Shown here in pieces: positions 15,384-22,776 of a stretch of 64,000 bases of DNA. This DNA comes from Bacillota bacterium (GTDB taxonomy: Bacteria > Bacillota > Bacilli > Paenibacillales > Paenibacillaceae): positions 1 to 64,000 of the forward strand of contig JAEWAQ010000073.1 in the NCBI GenBank assembly GCA_023391635.1, read 5' to 3'. A program made the position numbers and the translations under genes. The notes under the pieces are model-generated. The model made no database searches. It saw nothing but the letters and a program-made list of their open reading frames with translations, and was not told where the DNA came from. Position 1 is the stretch's first letter. Every line of letters starts with the position of its first letter.

Positions 15384-16574
15384 ATGCAGGATAACGACAG
15401 TATATGGAAACAACCTCGGGCGGTCTGGGCCGTCTTTTTTGCCGGTATTATCGCTTTCATGGGAATTGGCCTGGTTGATCCGATCCTGCCGGCAATCGCG
15501 GAGAAGATGAAGGCAACGCCCAGTGAAGTCAGCCTGCTGTTCACGAGCTACAATGCGGTGATGGCTGTGGCCATGCTGGTGACGGGCGCAATCTCCAGCC
15601 GGCTCGGGACGAAAGGAACGCTGCTCACGGGAATCGTGATCATCGCCTTGTTCTCGGGTCTCGGAGGACTTTCCAGCGGCATATGGGAGCTGGTCGGGCT
15701 TCGTGCCGGCTGGGGCCTCGGCAATGCGTTGTTCGTTGCGACCGCGCTGGCGGCGATCGTATCGCTGTCGAACAGCGGCGTTACGAAGGCGATTATTCTC
15801 TACGAAGCGGCAATCGGCCTTGGCATTTCCGTCGGGCCATTGCTTGGCGGGGAACTCGGCGCCATCTCCTGGCGCGGGCCGTTCCTCGGCGTCGCCGGGC
15901 TGATGGCGATCGCGTTTGTTGCGCTCATCATTATGATGCCCAATTCGGGTACGCACGGCGCGCAACGTCGCAAGACATCGCTGCTGGACCCGTTTCGCGC
16001 CATGAAACACAGGTCGCTCGTCGTATTCGGCGTAACGGCGTGCTTGTACAACTTCGGCTTTTTCGCCTTGCTTGCTTACGCGCCCTTCGTGATGCATCTG
16101 GATGAGCACGGGCTCGGTTACGTGTTCCTCGGTTGGGGGCTTTTGCTCGCCTTCACGTCGGTATTCATGGCTCCCAGATTGCAGCAAAAATTCGGTACGG
16201 TCAAATCGATGTGTGTCATGCTCGCGTTGTTCGGCTTGCTGCTGCTCGCGATGGGCATCTGGACGGACACGCAGTGGGTGGTCATCGCAGCTGTCATCGT
16301 CGCCGGAGCCTTGCTCGGCAACAACAACACCTTGATCACGACCGGCGTCATGAACGCGGCGCCCGTCGAGCGATCGACGGCTTCGGCCGCTTACAGCTTC
16401 CTGCGGTTCATCGGCGGGGCCATCGCGCCGTACCTGTCCAACAAGCTCGCGGAATGGTTCAACCCGCACGTGCCGTTTATCGTAGGCGCAGCGTTCGTGC
16501 TTGCATCCGTCGTCTTCATCGGACTGAATCGCAGCCATGTGATGCACGTAGACCAGGCCGCGCCTGCCCACTGA
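15384..16574 (+). CDS. MFS efflux transporter
   Basis: A 396-residue major-facilitator protein with about 12 hydrophobic segments. The first segment is AVFFAGIIAFMGIGLVDPIL. The MFS motif between segments 2 and 3 reads GAISSRLGTKGTLLTG, and GIGLVDPILPAIA resembles drug:H+ antiporters. It probably exports a toxic compound under control of the upstream MerR protein. The ATG at 15384 has AGGAG 11 bases upstream; a GTG overlapping the merR stop is an alternative. Its last 59 bases overlap the convergent sulP-like gene. Confidence 0.85.
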   Translation: MQDNDSIWKQPRAVWAVFFAGIIAFMGIGLVDPILPAIAEKMKATPSEVSLLFTSYNAVMAVAMLVTGAISSRLGTKGTLLTGIVIIALFSGLGGLSSGIWELVGLRAGWGLGNALFVATALAAIVSLSNSGVTKAIILYEAAIGLGISVGPLLGGELGAISWRGPFLGVAGLMAIAFVALIIMMPNSGTHGAQRRKTSLLDPFRAMKHRSLVVFGVTACLYNFGFFALLAYAPFVMHLDEHGLGYVFLGWGLLLAFTSVFMAPRLQQKFGTVKSMCVMLALFGLLLLAMGIWTDTQWVVIAAVIVAGALLGNNNTLITTGVMNAAPVERSTASAAYSFLRFIGGAIAPYLSNKLAEWFNPHVPFIVGAAFVLASVVFIGLNRSHVMHVDQAAPAH

Positions 16575-18363
16575 CGCCTAACCCGACGGCGGTGCCGTCG
16601 CTAAGACCGCCAATGCTGTCAATGTTGTCAGCGGCACCGATGCCACCGAGGCTTTCGCCGCGCGACAAGCTGTTGCACTCCCTGAAGGCGAAGTGCTTGC
16701 AGCCCAGACACTTCTGCCGGTCCAGCCGTTCAATCGCATAACGGATCGCTTCGCCCGTATGGGCGAAGAAGCGATCTTCCCCGATTCTCCGGTCCAGTCC
16801 GGTCCGCCGCAGCACTTCTTGCGGCTGGGGCTGGATGCCGGAGATCAGCACGATACCTCCATGCTTCTGTACATCTTTCACGACGCCGGACAGCGTCGAT
16901 TCTCCCGTTGCATCCAGGAAAGAAACCCGGCCAAGCCTCAGCAGCAGTATGCCGGGCCGGTCGTGAATGCTGCGCATGACGGACTTCTCGAACAACGCCG
17001 CAGCCCCGAAAAACAACGCTCCTTCCACCGTATAGATCGCAAGCTGAGGGCAATCGCGACCCTCGCGAACGTTATGCGCAGCCACTTTTCCGTCGCCGGA
17101 TGTCGAATCAGGCAGCACCTTGGATACGGTAAGCAGTTCGCTCATCCGCTTTACGAAGAGAACGGCAGCGAGCAGCAACCCGATCTGCACGGCGGTCGTC
17201 AAGTCTACCAGCACGGTCAGCAAGAAGGTCGCGACGAGCACGATGGAATCGGCCGTGCGGGTTGCGGCGATGCGGGCAAACTCCTTGCGCTCGCACATGT
17301 TCCACGCCACGACCATCAGAACCGGCGCTATGGCGGCCAGCGGAATGTCGGACGCCAGCGGCGCGAACAATAGCAGCACGAGCAGCACGAATGCGCTATG
17401 GAACATGCCGGACAGCGGGCTGACGGCGCCGCTGCGGATGTTGGTCGCGGTCCGGGCGATGGCGCCGGTGGCCGGTATGCCGCCGAATAGAGGGGCGACG
17501 ATGTTCGCGACCCCTTGTCCGATCAATTCCCGGTTGCTGTTGTGGCGGCTGCCGGTCATGCCGTCGGCGACAACGGCCGACAATAGGGACTCGATGCCGC
17601 CAAGCATGGCGATAACCAAGGCGGGATAGATCATCGTTCGGACGGAATCCCAAGAGAGTTCGGGCAGATGAACCCCCGGCAGCGATCCGGAAATGGAGCC
17701 GTACACCGATCCGATCGTGTCGATTTGCCCGCGGAAGAACGCGATCGACACGATGCTGGATACAGCCAGTCCGATTAGCGGGCCGGGAACGCGGGGAAGC
17801 AGCCGCGGCGTCAGGATCAAGCAGGCCAAGCATACGAGGGCCGTGATGACGCTGTACAGATTAATCGACTGGATATGTTCGCCGATCTCGCGCATGCCGG
17901 GCAAGAATCGTTCATGCTTCTCCAGTCCGCTAAGTCCCAGGAAATTGGCGATCTGTCCGCTAAAAATAATTACGGCTATCCCGGCGGTAAAACCGATCGT
18001 TACAGGTCGCGGAATATATTGAATCAGAATGCCCAGCCGCAAGACGCCCATCAGAACGAGAATCGCCCCGGCAAGAAGGCCGGCGATTAACAGATTTTCA
18101 TAACCGTACTGCAGCACGACGGCGAGCAGGATCGGCACGAAGGCGCCGGTAGGGCCGCCGATTTGAAATCTGGAACCGCCGAAGAGGGAGATCAGGAATC
18201 CCGCGATGATCGTCGTATAGATGCCGTACTGCGGATTGACGCCTGCGGCAATGGCAAACGCCATCCCGAGAGGAATGGCGATAATGCCGACGATCAGGCC
18301 TGCGATGGCATCGCGTCTGAAATCATGCAACGTGTAATTGGCAAACCTGCCTGTCCATTTCAT
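16516..18363 (-). CDS. SulP family anion transporter with STAS domain
   Basis: A 615-residue protein. Residues about 1-400 hold the SulP membrane domain, including GGPTGAFVPILLAVV and GGIPATGAIARTATNIRSGA. Residues about 440-550 hold a cytoplasmic STAS domain (ILLLRLGRVSFLDATGES). The substrate may be sulfate, bicarbonate or another anion. The C-terminal 60 residues are an unusual glycine-rich tail (LGGIGAADNIDSIGG) coded partly inside the overlap with the MFS gene, so this tail may be a late extension. An ArsR-family gene lies just upstream on the same strand. Confidence 0.9.
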   Translation of the reverse strand: MKWTGRFANYTLHDFRRDAIAGLIVGIIAIPLGMAFAIAAGVNPQYGIYTTIIAGFLISLFGGSRFQIGGPTGAFVPILLAVVLQYGYENLLIAGLLAGAILVLMGVLRLGILIQYIPRPVTIGFTAGIAVIIFSGQIANFLGLSGLEKHERFLPGMREIGEHIQSINLYSVITALVCLACLILTPRLLPRVPGPLIGLAVSSIVSIAFFRGQIDTIGSVYGSISGSLPGVHLPELSWDSVRTMIYPALVIAMLGGIESLLSAVVADGMTGSRHNSNRELIGQGVANIVAPLFGGIPATGAIARTATNIRSGAVSPLSGMFHSAFVLLVLLLFAPLASDIPLAAIAPVLMVVAWNMCERKEFARIAATRTADSIVLVATFLLTVLVDLTTAVQIGLLLAAVLFVKRMSELLTVSKVLPDSTSGDGKVAAHNVREGRDCPQLAIYTVEGALFFGAAALFEKSVMRSIHDRPGILLLRLGRVSFLDATGESTLSGVVKDVQKHGGIVLISGIQPQPQEVLRRTGLDRRIGEDRFFAHTGEAIRYAIERLDRQKCLGCKHFAFRECNSLSRGESLGGIGAADNIDSIGGLSDGTAVGLGVSGQARPGLRASHGCDSVR

Positions 18364-18380
18364 GTCTGAATTCCTTCTTC

Positions 18381-18407
18381 TTTGAATATATGATTATTTG
18401 AATATAT
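18381..18407 (-). promoter_or_regulatory. Direct repeats between the arsR-like and sulP-like genes
   Basis: Two perfect copies of TTTGAATATAT at 18381-18391 and 18397-18407 (16-base period), just upstream of the SulP start. A related ATATTCAGATATTTGAA element lies upstream of the arsR-like gene (about 18796-18812). These may be ArsR-family operators. Confidence 0.45.
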
Positions 18408-18445
18408 AGGACATGAAAAAGTGGCAAAGCCGCTTTCGGCGCGCC

Positions 18446-18781
18446 TTATTCTTTCCGCATATTTTCCAGCAGAGAAATGGCGTCAACCAGATGATTGTCG
18501 AATATTTGCTTGGCGACCTGGAGCAAGTCCTTGATGAGCGGATCGCGCAGCGAGTAGACGACCGACGTTCCGTCCTTCGTGCCATATACGACGTTCTTGC
18601 CGCGCAGTATCGCCAATTGCTGCGAGACGGCGGAGCCTTCGCTGCCCAGAATCCCTTGCAATTCGTTGACGGTTCGCTCGCCCTCGCTCAGCACTTCCAA
18701 GATCCGGATGCGCATCGGATGGGCCAGCGCTTTGAAGAAATCGGATTTGAAAGTCTGCAGTGTCCGGAGCTCGCGATTCAT
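18446..18781 (-). CDS. ArsR family transcriptional repressor
   Basis: A 111-residue winged-helix protein (FKALAHPMRIRILEVLSEGE, then SAVSQQLAILRGKNVVYGTKDG). It contains no cysteine, so it is not a thiol or arsenite sensor of the classical kind. It precedes the SulP gene by 82 bases on the same strand and probably controls it. ATG at 18781 has AGAGGTG upstream, preferred over an ATG six codons earlier. Confidence 0.88.
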   Translation of the reverse strand: MNRELRTLQTFKSDFFKALAHPMRIRILEVLSEGERTVNELQGILGSEGSAVSQQLAILRGKNVVYGTKDGTSVVYSLRDPLIKDLLQVAKQIFDNHLVDAISLLENMRKE

Positions 18782-18919
18782 GAACGCACCTCTTTTCAAA
18801 TATCTGAATATCTACATATATTACGGCCATTATACCATAGAAGAAGTGATATAGTTCACATTCAATTCCACTTTCGTCCGGTAAACTGGCATCAAGCGAA
18901 GGGATCGAGGTGCTGCCGG

Positions 18920-20194
18920 ATGAGAATGTCGGGATTGGTCAGGAAAATCGTGTTGGGCATCGTTAGCGTTTCCGTTGTTACATACGGGTGCAGCGCGCTG
19001 TTTATTTTCGTCGTCAAGGATTGGATCGCGCCGCATATGGCCAATTGGTCATACATTTCGATCATCTTGTTGCTCGGCGTTCTTTGGTCCGGCATACTGG
19101 GCTGGCTGGGCGCATTATGGCTGATCAAACCGCTGCTTCGGCTGTCGGCTGCAGCGAACGAGGCAGCTACGGGAAATTTGAGGATCGCGATTCCTCCTCA
19201 TGCTTCGCAAGACGAAATTCAAGCGCTCAGCCGCTCATTCGAAACGATGATCGCCGGCCTTAGGCAGATGATCGCCGATATTTCTTCAAACTCGGTGTTT
19301 GCGCGCCGTCACGCGGCGGCATTGAGCGGCAGCATGGAGCAAGCGGCAAACCAGATTGAACGGATCGCCGGTGCCACCGATACGATCTACCAGGGAGCCT
19401 CGCAACAGGCAGCAGCGGCCGAAGAGACGCTGTCGGCCGTCCAGACGATCCGTCATGCGGCCGGCGATATCGGTGAGCAGGCGGAATCGTCGAAGATAGC
19501 CGCTCGCGAGATGCTGGCGACGCTGGAGGACAGCAGCGGGATTGTCCGATCCCTGGTCGACGGCATGGCGGAACTTGCGCGGACCAGCCGCGAATCGCAT
19601 GCCATCGTGTCCGAGCTGCGGGAGAACGCCGGCCGCATTCGGGGGATATCGCAAGTCGTCGGCGGCATTGCCGAACAGACGCACCTGCTTGCGCTGAACG
19701 CTTCCATCGAAGCAGCCAGGGCGGGCGATGCCGGGCAAGGGTTCGCCGTCGTGGCGGGAGAAATCCGCAAGCTGGCGGAAGAAAGCGCCGGTGCGGTTAA
19801 GCATATCGACAAATTGATTGCGAGCATGGAGGCGGGCGTTGCCGGCGTCGTCGAGAAGACGAAGGCGCAAGAGCGGCTGGCGGGTCTGGAAGCGGAGAAG
19901 GGGGAAACTGCCCGGAAGGCGCTGGACCGCATGGATCTGGCCGTCAGGGGGACCGCGGAAGCCGTTGACGACATCGCGCGCGGCATCGCCATTCAATTGG
20001 CGCAGGTAGAGAACGCCATCGTGAAAACAAGAGACGTCGGCAGTGTGGCCGACCGGATCGTTGAGCGCATCGGGCTCGTTTCCACCTCCGTTCAGGAGCA
20101 GACAGCCGCCATGCAGGAGCTTGCCGCCGCTTCGACAGAATTGGAAAACCAGGCCGACGCGCTGCATGCCAAAATCAACGTTTTCCGCGTATAA
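18920..20194 (+). CDS. Methyl-accepting chemotaxis-like protein without a ligand-binding domain
   Basis: A 424-residue chemoreceptor. Two membrane segments (IVLGIVSVSVVTYGCSALFI and a second near residues 48-70) are joined by a short loop of about 15-20 residues, so there is no extracellular sensor domain. A HAMP domain follows (about 70-125), then a long signalling coiled coil with the conserved tip GIAEQTHLLALNASIEAARA. It may sense membrane or cytoplasmic state, or act with a partner. ATG at 18920 has GAGGTG seven bases upstream; the frame stays open further upstream but without a good ribosome site. Its 3' end is 125 bases from the BusR-like gene. Confidence 0.88.
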   Translation: MRMSGLVRKIVLGIVSVSVVTYGCSALFIFVVKDWIAPHMANWSYISIILLLGVLWSGILGWLGALWLIKPLLRLSAAANEAATGNLRIAIPPHASQDEIQALSRSFETMIAGLRQMIADISSNSVFARRHAAALSGSMEQAANQIERIAGATDTIYQGASQQAAAAEETLSAVQTIRHAAGDIGEQAESSKIAAREMLATLEDSSGIVRSLVDGMAELARTSRESHAIVSELRENAGRIRGISQVVGGIAEQTHLLALNASIEAARAGDAGQGFAVVAGEIRKLAEESAGAVKHIDKLIASMEAGVAGVVEKTKAQERLAGLEAEKGETARKALDRMDLAVRGTAEAVDDIARGIAIQLAQVENAIVKTRDVGSVADRIVERIGLVSTSVQEQTAAMQELAAASTELENQADALHAKINVFRV

Positions 20195-20319
20195 TCGCTT
20201 GGGCCGGACGACGAATCCATTCGCGAGCAGACGGGAGTTTACTTTGCCGCGGGAAAGACGTATGCTTGTCCTAGATACGGGAATCGGCATATGCGCAGAT
20301 AAGGGGTAGAGAACGTCTC

Positions 20320-20982
20320 ATGGCAGAGTTGGAAGCAGCCGGCTACAAGTCCATTGCACTGGATATCGCGCAAAGAATCGTAAGCGGAGAGTTCCCTGTA
20401 AACAGCAAAATTTCCGGGAGGTCTCTGCTTGCGGGGCAGTACCATGTCTCACCCGAAACGATCCGCAAAGCGATCGGTCTGTTGAAGGACGAGAATATCG
20501 TCTCGGTGTCGCAAGGCAAGGAGATCATCATCGTATCCGAACGCAACGCGTACGACTATATAACGAAACACAATTATTTGAAATCCGCGTATTCCTTGAA
20601 GCAGGATCTGCAGCAGCTGCTGCAGGAGAAGATCAAGATCGACCGCAAGTTCCAGGCGCTGCTGACGGAGATTATCGAAGCGTCCGACCGGATGCAGAAC
20701 CTGAAGCCGTACAATCCCGTGGAAATCAAAGTGCACGCGAATTCCCACGTTGCCGGCATGACGATCGCCAACCTGCAGTTCTGGCAGAACACCGGCGCGA
20801 CGATCATCGCGCTGCGACGCGGCACAAACGTCTTCATTTCGCCGGGTCCGCACGTCGTTATCCGGGAAGACGACATTCTGATCGTCGTCGGCGACGGCAC
20901 CGTCTTCCAACGGACGGAGCAGTTCATCAACAAGCAGCGAAGCGAGCCGGACGTAGCACCTTCACCCGATTTTTCCGTGTGA
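20320..20982 (+). CDS. GntR-type regulator with RCK_C domain (BusR-like, candidate c-di-AMP receptor)
   Basis: A 220-residue protein. Residues about 1-75 form a GntR-type winged helix (IALDIAQRIVSGEF, VSPETIRKAIGLLKDENIV). Residues about 90-125 are a coiled coil. Residues about 135-205 are a TrkA_C/RCK_C domain (VAGMTIANLQFWQNTGATII, then VVIREDDILIVVGD). This order is that of BusR, the c-di-AMP-binding repressor of osmolyte uptake in streptococci and lactococci. Ligand and target here are inferred. It lies just upstream of a c-di-AMP riboswitch and is separated from it by its own terminator. Confidence 0.8.
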   Translation: MAELEAAGYKSIALDIAQRIVSGEFPVNSKISGRSLLAGQYHVSPETIRKAIGLLKDENIVSVSQGKEIIIVSERNAYDYITKHNYLKSAYSLKQDLQQLLQEKIKIDRKFQALLTEIIEASDRMQNLKPYNPVEIKVHANSHVAGMTIANLQFWQNTGATIIALRRGTNVFISPGPHVVIREDDILIVVGDGTVFQRTEQFINKQRSEPDVAPSPDFSV

Positions 20983-21041
20983 AGCGGACGGGCGTAATCG
21001 CTCGCATTCGCTCCGATTTTACCTGATAAATCCACGTTTGC

Positions 21042-21067
21042 AGAGAATCCGAAAGGGTTCTTTTTTT
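21042..21067 (+). terminator. Intrinsic terminator after the BusR-like gene
   Basis: AGAATCC-GAAA-GGGTTCT followed by seven T residues; one G-T wobble in the stem. Confidence 0.85.
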
Positions 21068-21084
21068 GTTTCCCATTTCGACAA

Positions 21085-21114
21085 TTTACGCTCATCATTT
21101 ACAATAAATTTACA
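21085..21114 (+). promoter_or_regulatory. TTTAC direct repeats upstream of the riboswitch promoter
   Basis: TTTAC occurs at 21085, 21098 and 21109 (spacings 13 and 11 bases) in an AT-rich stretch 25-55 bases upstream of the -35 hexamer. It could be an UP element or a site for the adjacent BusR-like protein; this is only a positional suggestion. Confidence 0.3.
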
Positions 21115-21138
21115 AACAATCTTTATATAATTTATAGG

Positions 21139-21167
21139 TTGCCAGTCGATTTGTTATCTGTTATAGT
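21139..21167 (+). promoter_or_regulatory. Sigma-A-type promoter of the riboswitch-kamA-like unit
   Basis: TTGCCA, a 17-base spacer and TATAGT. Transcription would start near 21174, giving a leader of about 320 bases that contains the riboswitch and terminator. Confidence 0.6.
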
Positions 21168-21204
21168 AAGAAACAATCCAATATTCATCTGCTTTTTTGC
21201 AATT

Positions 21205-21362
21205 GTTATTGCCAGGATTAAGGCTTAATTTCCGGCGTTTGCCGGAATACGGGGGAACCAAACATTGGGGCGAATCGGCCGACTGCCGCGCAGCAGATCA
21301 GCCATAGGGAAATCCATCTATCCCGAGCCCGTCAGCTAACCTCGTCAGCCGAAGGATGGGTC
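21205..21362 (+). promoter_or_regulatory. ydaO/yuaA-type c-di-AMP riboswitch aptamer
   Basis: The conserved core of the ydaO class is readable in order: CGGGGGAACC (21250-21259), TTGGGGCGAATC (21265-21276), ATAGGG (21304-21309), CCCGAGCCCGTCAGCTAACC (21322-21341) and CTCGTCAGCCGAAGGA (21341-21356). These match the Bacillus subtilis ydaO leader as I remember it almost base for base in the single-stranded core. The aptamer ends about 55 bases before an intrinsic terminator. In this class c-di-AMP binding turns expression off. The outer boundaries, especially the 5' side of P1, are approximate. Confidence 0.9.
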
Positions 21363-21373
21363 ATCTTATTCGG

Positions 21374-21408
21374 GCAGAGACGAACCGCGTGCAATCCATC
21401 GTCTCTGC
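21374..21408 (+). promoter_or_regulatory. Hairpin between aptamer and terminator
   Basis: GCAGAGACGA and TCGTCTCTGC are a perfect 10-base inverted repeat with a 15-base loop. It is followed by TTGTCTTTT, so it may be a spacer hairpin or a first terminator of the expression platform. Confidence 0.55.
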
Positions 21409-21417
21409 TTGTCTTTT

Positions 21418-21442
21418 GACCCGTAAACGGGTCTTTTTCTTT
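21418..21442 (+). terminator. Riboswitch-controlled intrinsic terminator
   Basis: GACCCG-TAAA-CGGGTC followed by TTTTTCTTT, 54 bases before the ATG of the aminomutase-like gene. The 5' arm GACCCGT can instead pair with ATGGGTC at 21356-21362, the 3' edge of the aptamer, which gives a simple anti-terminator when ligand is absent. Confidence 0.85.
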
Positions 21443-21496
21443 ATCCGTGAAGACCCTCCGACATATTGGATTCCACATTTCGAAGGAGGAACGCGA

Positions 21497-22660
21497 ATGG
21501 CGCAACCGAAGTACATTACGAATCTGGACCGGGTCGCCCACATTCCCGAACGGGAGCGTGAGCAGCTGAAGCGCATTACCGACAAGTTTGTTTTCCGGGT
21601 CAACGATTACTACCTCAATCTGATCGACTGGGACGATCCGGCCGATCCGATCCGCAAGCTGGTCATTCCGAACACGGACGAATTGTCGGAGTACGGCCGC
21701 TGGGACGCCTCGGACGAGGATACGAACTATGTCGTACCGGGCTGTCAGCACAAATACAATACGACTGCCCTGCTGATCGTCTCCGAAGTTTGCGGCGCCT
21801 ACTGCAGGTACTGCTTCCGCAAGCGGCTGTTCCGCAACGACGTGAAGGAAGCCGTGAACGACGTGGAACCCGGCCTGCAATACATCGCCGAGCATCCGGA
21901 GATCAACAATGTGCTGCTGACCGGCGGCGACAGTCTCATCCTCGGGACGCCGAAGCTGCGGACGATCTTCGAGCGGCTGCGGGACATCGACCATGTCAAC
22001 ATCATCCGGCTCGGGTCCAAGCTGCCGGTGTTCAACCCGATGCGGATCTACGAGGATGAATATTTGCTGGAGACGATCAAGGAATTCTCGACGCCGGAGA
22101 AGCGGATCTACGTGATGGCCCATATCAACCATCCGCGGGAAATCACGGCGGAGGCGATGCGCGGCTTCGAGGCGCTGCACAAGGCCGGGGCGATCGTCGT
22201 CAACCAGACGCCGGTGCTGCGGGGCATCAACGACGATCCGGAAGTGCTCGGCGATCTGCTCGACAAGCTGAGCTGGGCCGGCGTGACGCCTTATTATTTC
22301 TTCGTAAACCGCCCCGTCGCGGGCAATAAATCGTTCGTTCTGCCGCTGAAGGACGTGTACCGCATCGTCGAGCAGGCGAAGTCGAGAACGTCGGGGCTCG
22401 GCAAGCGCGTCCGGCTGTCGATGAGCCATACGTCCGGCAAGATCGAAATTCTCGCCATCGAGAACGGCAAAGCTTACTTGAAATACCATCAGTCGCGCGA
22501 CAACGAATACGGCAAGTTCATGATTCTGGATTGCCCGGACGACGCGTCATGGTTCGATGATTTGCCGGGCAACGAGCAGTACTGGAAGAAACCGCAGAAG
22601 AAAACGGACAAAGTCGTATCCGTCAACAGCCTGGCTGACATGCCTTTGGCACGGCGGTGA
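21497..22660 (+). CDS. KamA-family radical SAM aminomutase, possibly glutamate 2,3-aminomutase-like
   Basis: A 387-residue radical SAM enzyme with CGAYCRYC (CX3CX2C) for the 4Fe-4S cluster. The upstream text PYYFFVNRPVAG and downstream HTSGKIEIL align with lysine 2,3-aminomutase, the Lys of SGK being the probable PLP lysine. Two Asp residues that hold the substrate amine in Clostridium lysine 2,3-aminomutase (Asp293, Asp330) align by eye with Arg and Ser here. The pocket therefore does not look suited to lysine; a substrate such as glutamate is possible. It lacks the C-terminal extension of classical KamA. The ATG at 21497 has AAGGAGG eight bases upstream. Expression is controlled by the c-di-AMP riboswitch. 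Confidence 0.75.
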   Translation: MAQPKYITNLDRVAHIPEREREQLKRITDKFVFRVNDYYLNLIDWDDPADPIRKLVIPNTDELSEYGRWDASDEDTNYVVPGCQHKYNTTALLIVSEVCGAYCRYCFRKRLFRNDVKEAVNDVEPGLQYIAEHPEINNVLLTGGDSLILGTPKLRTIFERLRDIDHVNIIRLGSKLPVFNPMRIYEDEYLLETIKEFSTPEKRIYVMAHINHPREITAEAMRGFEALHKAGAIVVNQTPVLRGINDDPEVLGDLLDKLSWAGVTPYYFFVNRPVAGNKSFVLPLKDVYRIVEQAKSRTSGLGKRVRLSMSHTSGKIEILAIENGKAYLKYHQSRDNEYGKFMILDCPDDASWFDDLPGNEQYWKKPQKKTDKVVSVNSLADMPLARR

Positions 22661-22688
22661 GGGGGCGACGCACTCCGTACGACAAGAG

Positions 22689-22714
22689 AGAGACTCTCCC
22701 CCCCGGAGGTCTCT
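22689..22714 (+). terminator. Intrinsic terminator after the KamA-like gene
   Basis: AGAGAC-T-CTCC, a C-rich loop and GGAGGTCTCT, followed by TTATTGTTT; one bulge in the left arm. It separates the aminomutase from the glutamine-synthetase-like gene, which has its own TTGACA hexamer at about 22744. Confidence 0.65.
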
Positions 22715-22776
22715 TTATTGTTTGAAAATTGGACATTAGAATGTTGACAAATCGTGTGGAAACAAGAGGAGGAATT

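Noticed and set aside
18413..18919. Extended N-terminus of the chemoreceptor
   Set aside because: The upstream frame is antisense to the arsR-like gene and lacks a ribosome site; the ATG at 18920 has one and begins right before the first membrane segment.
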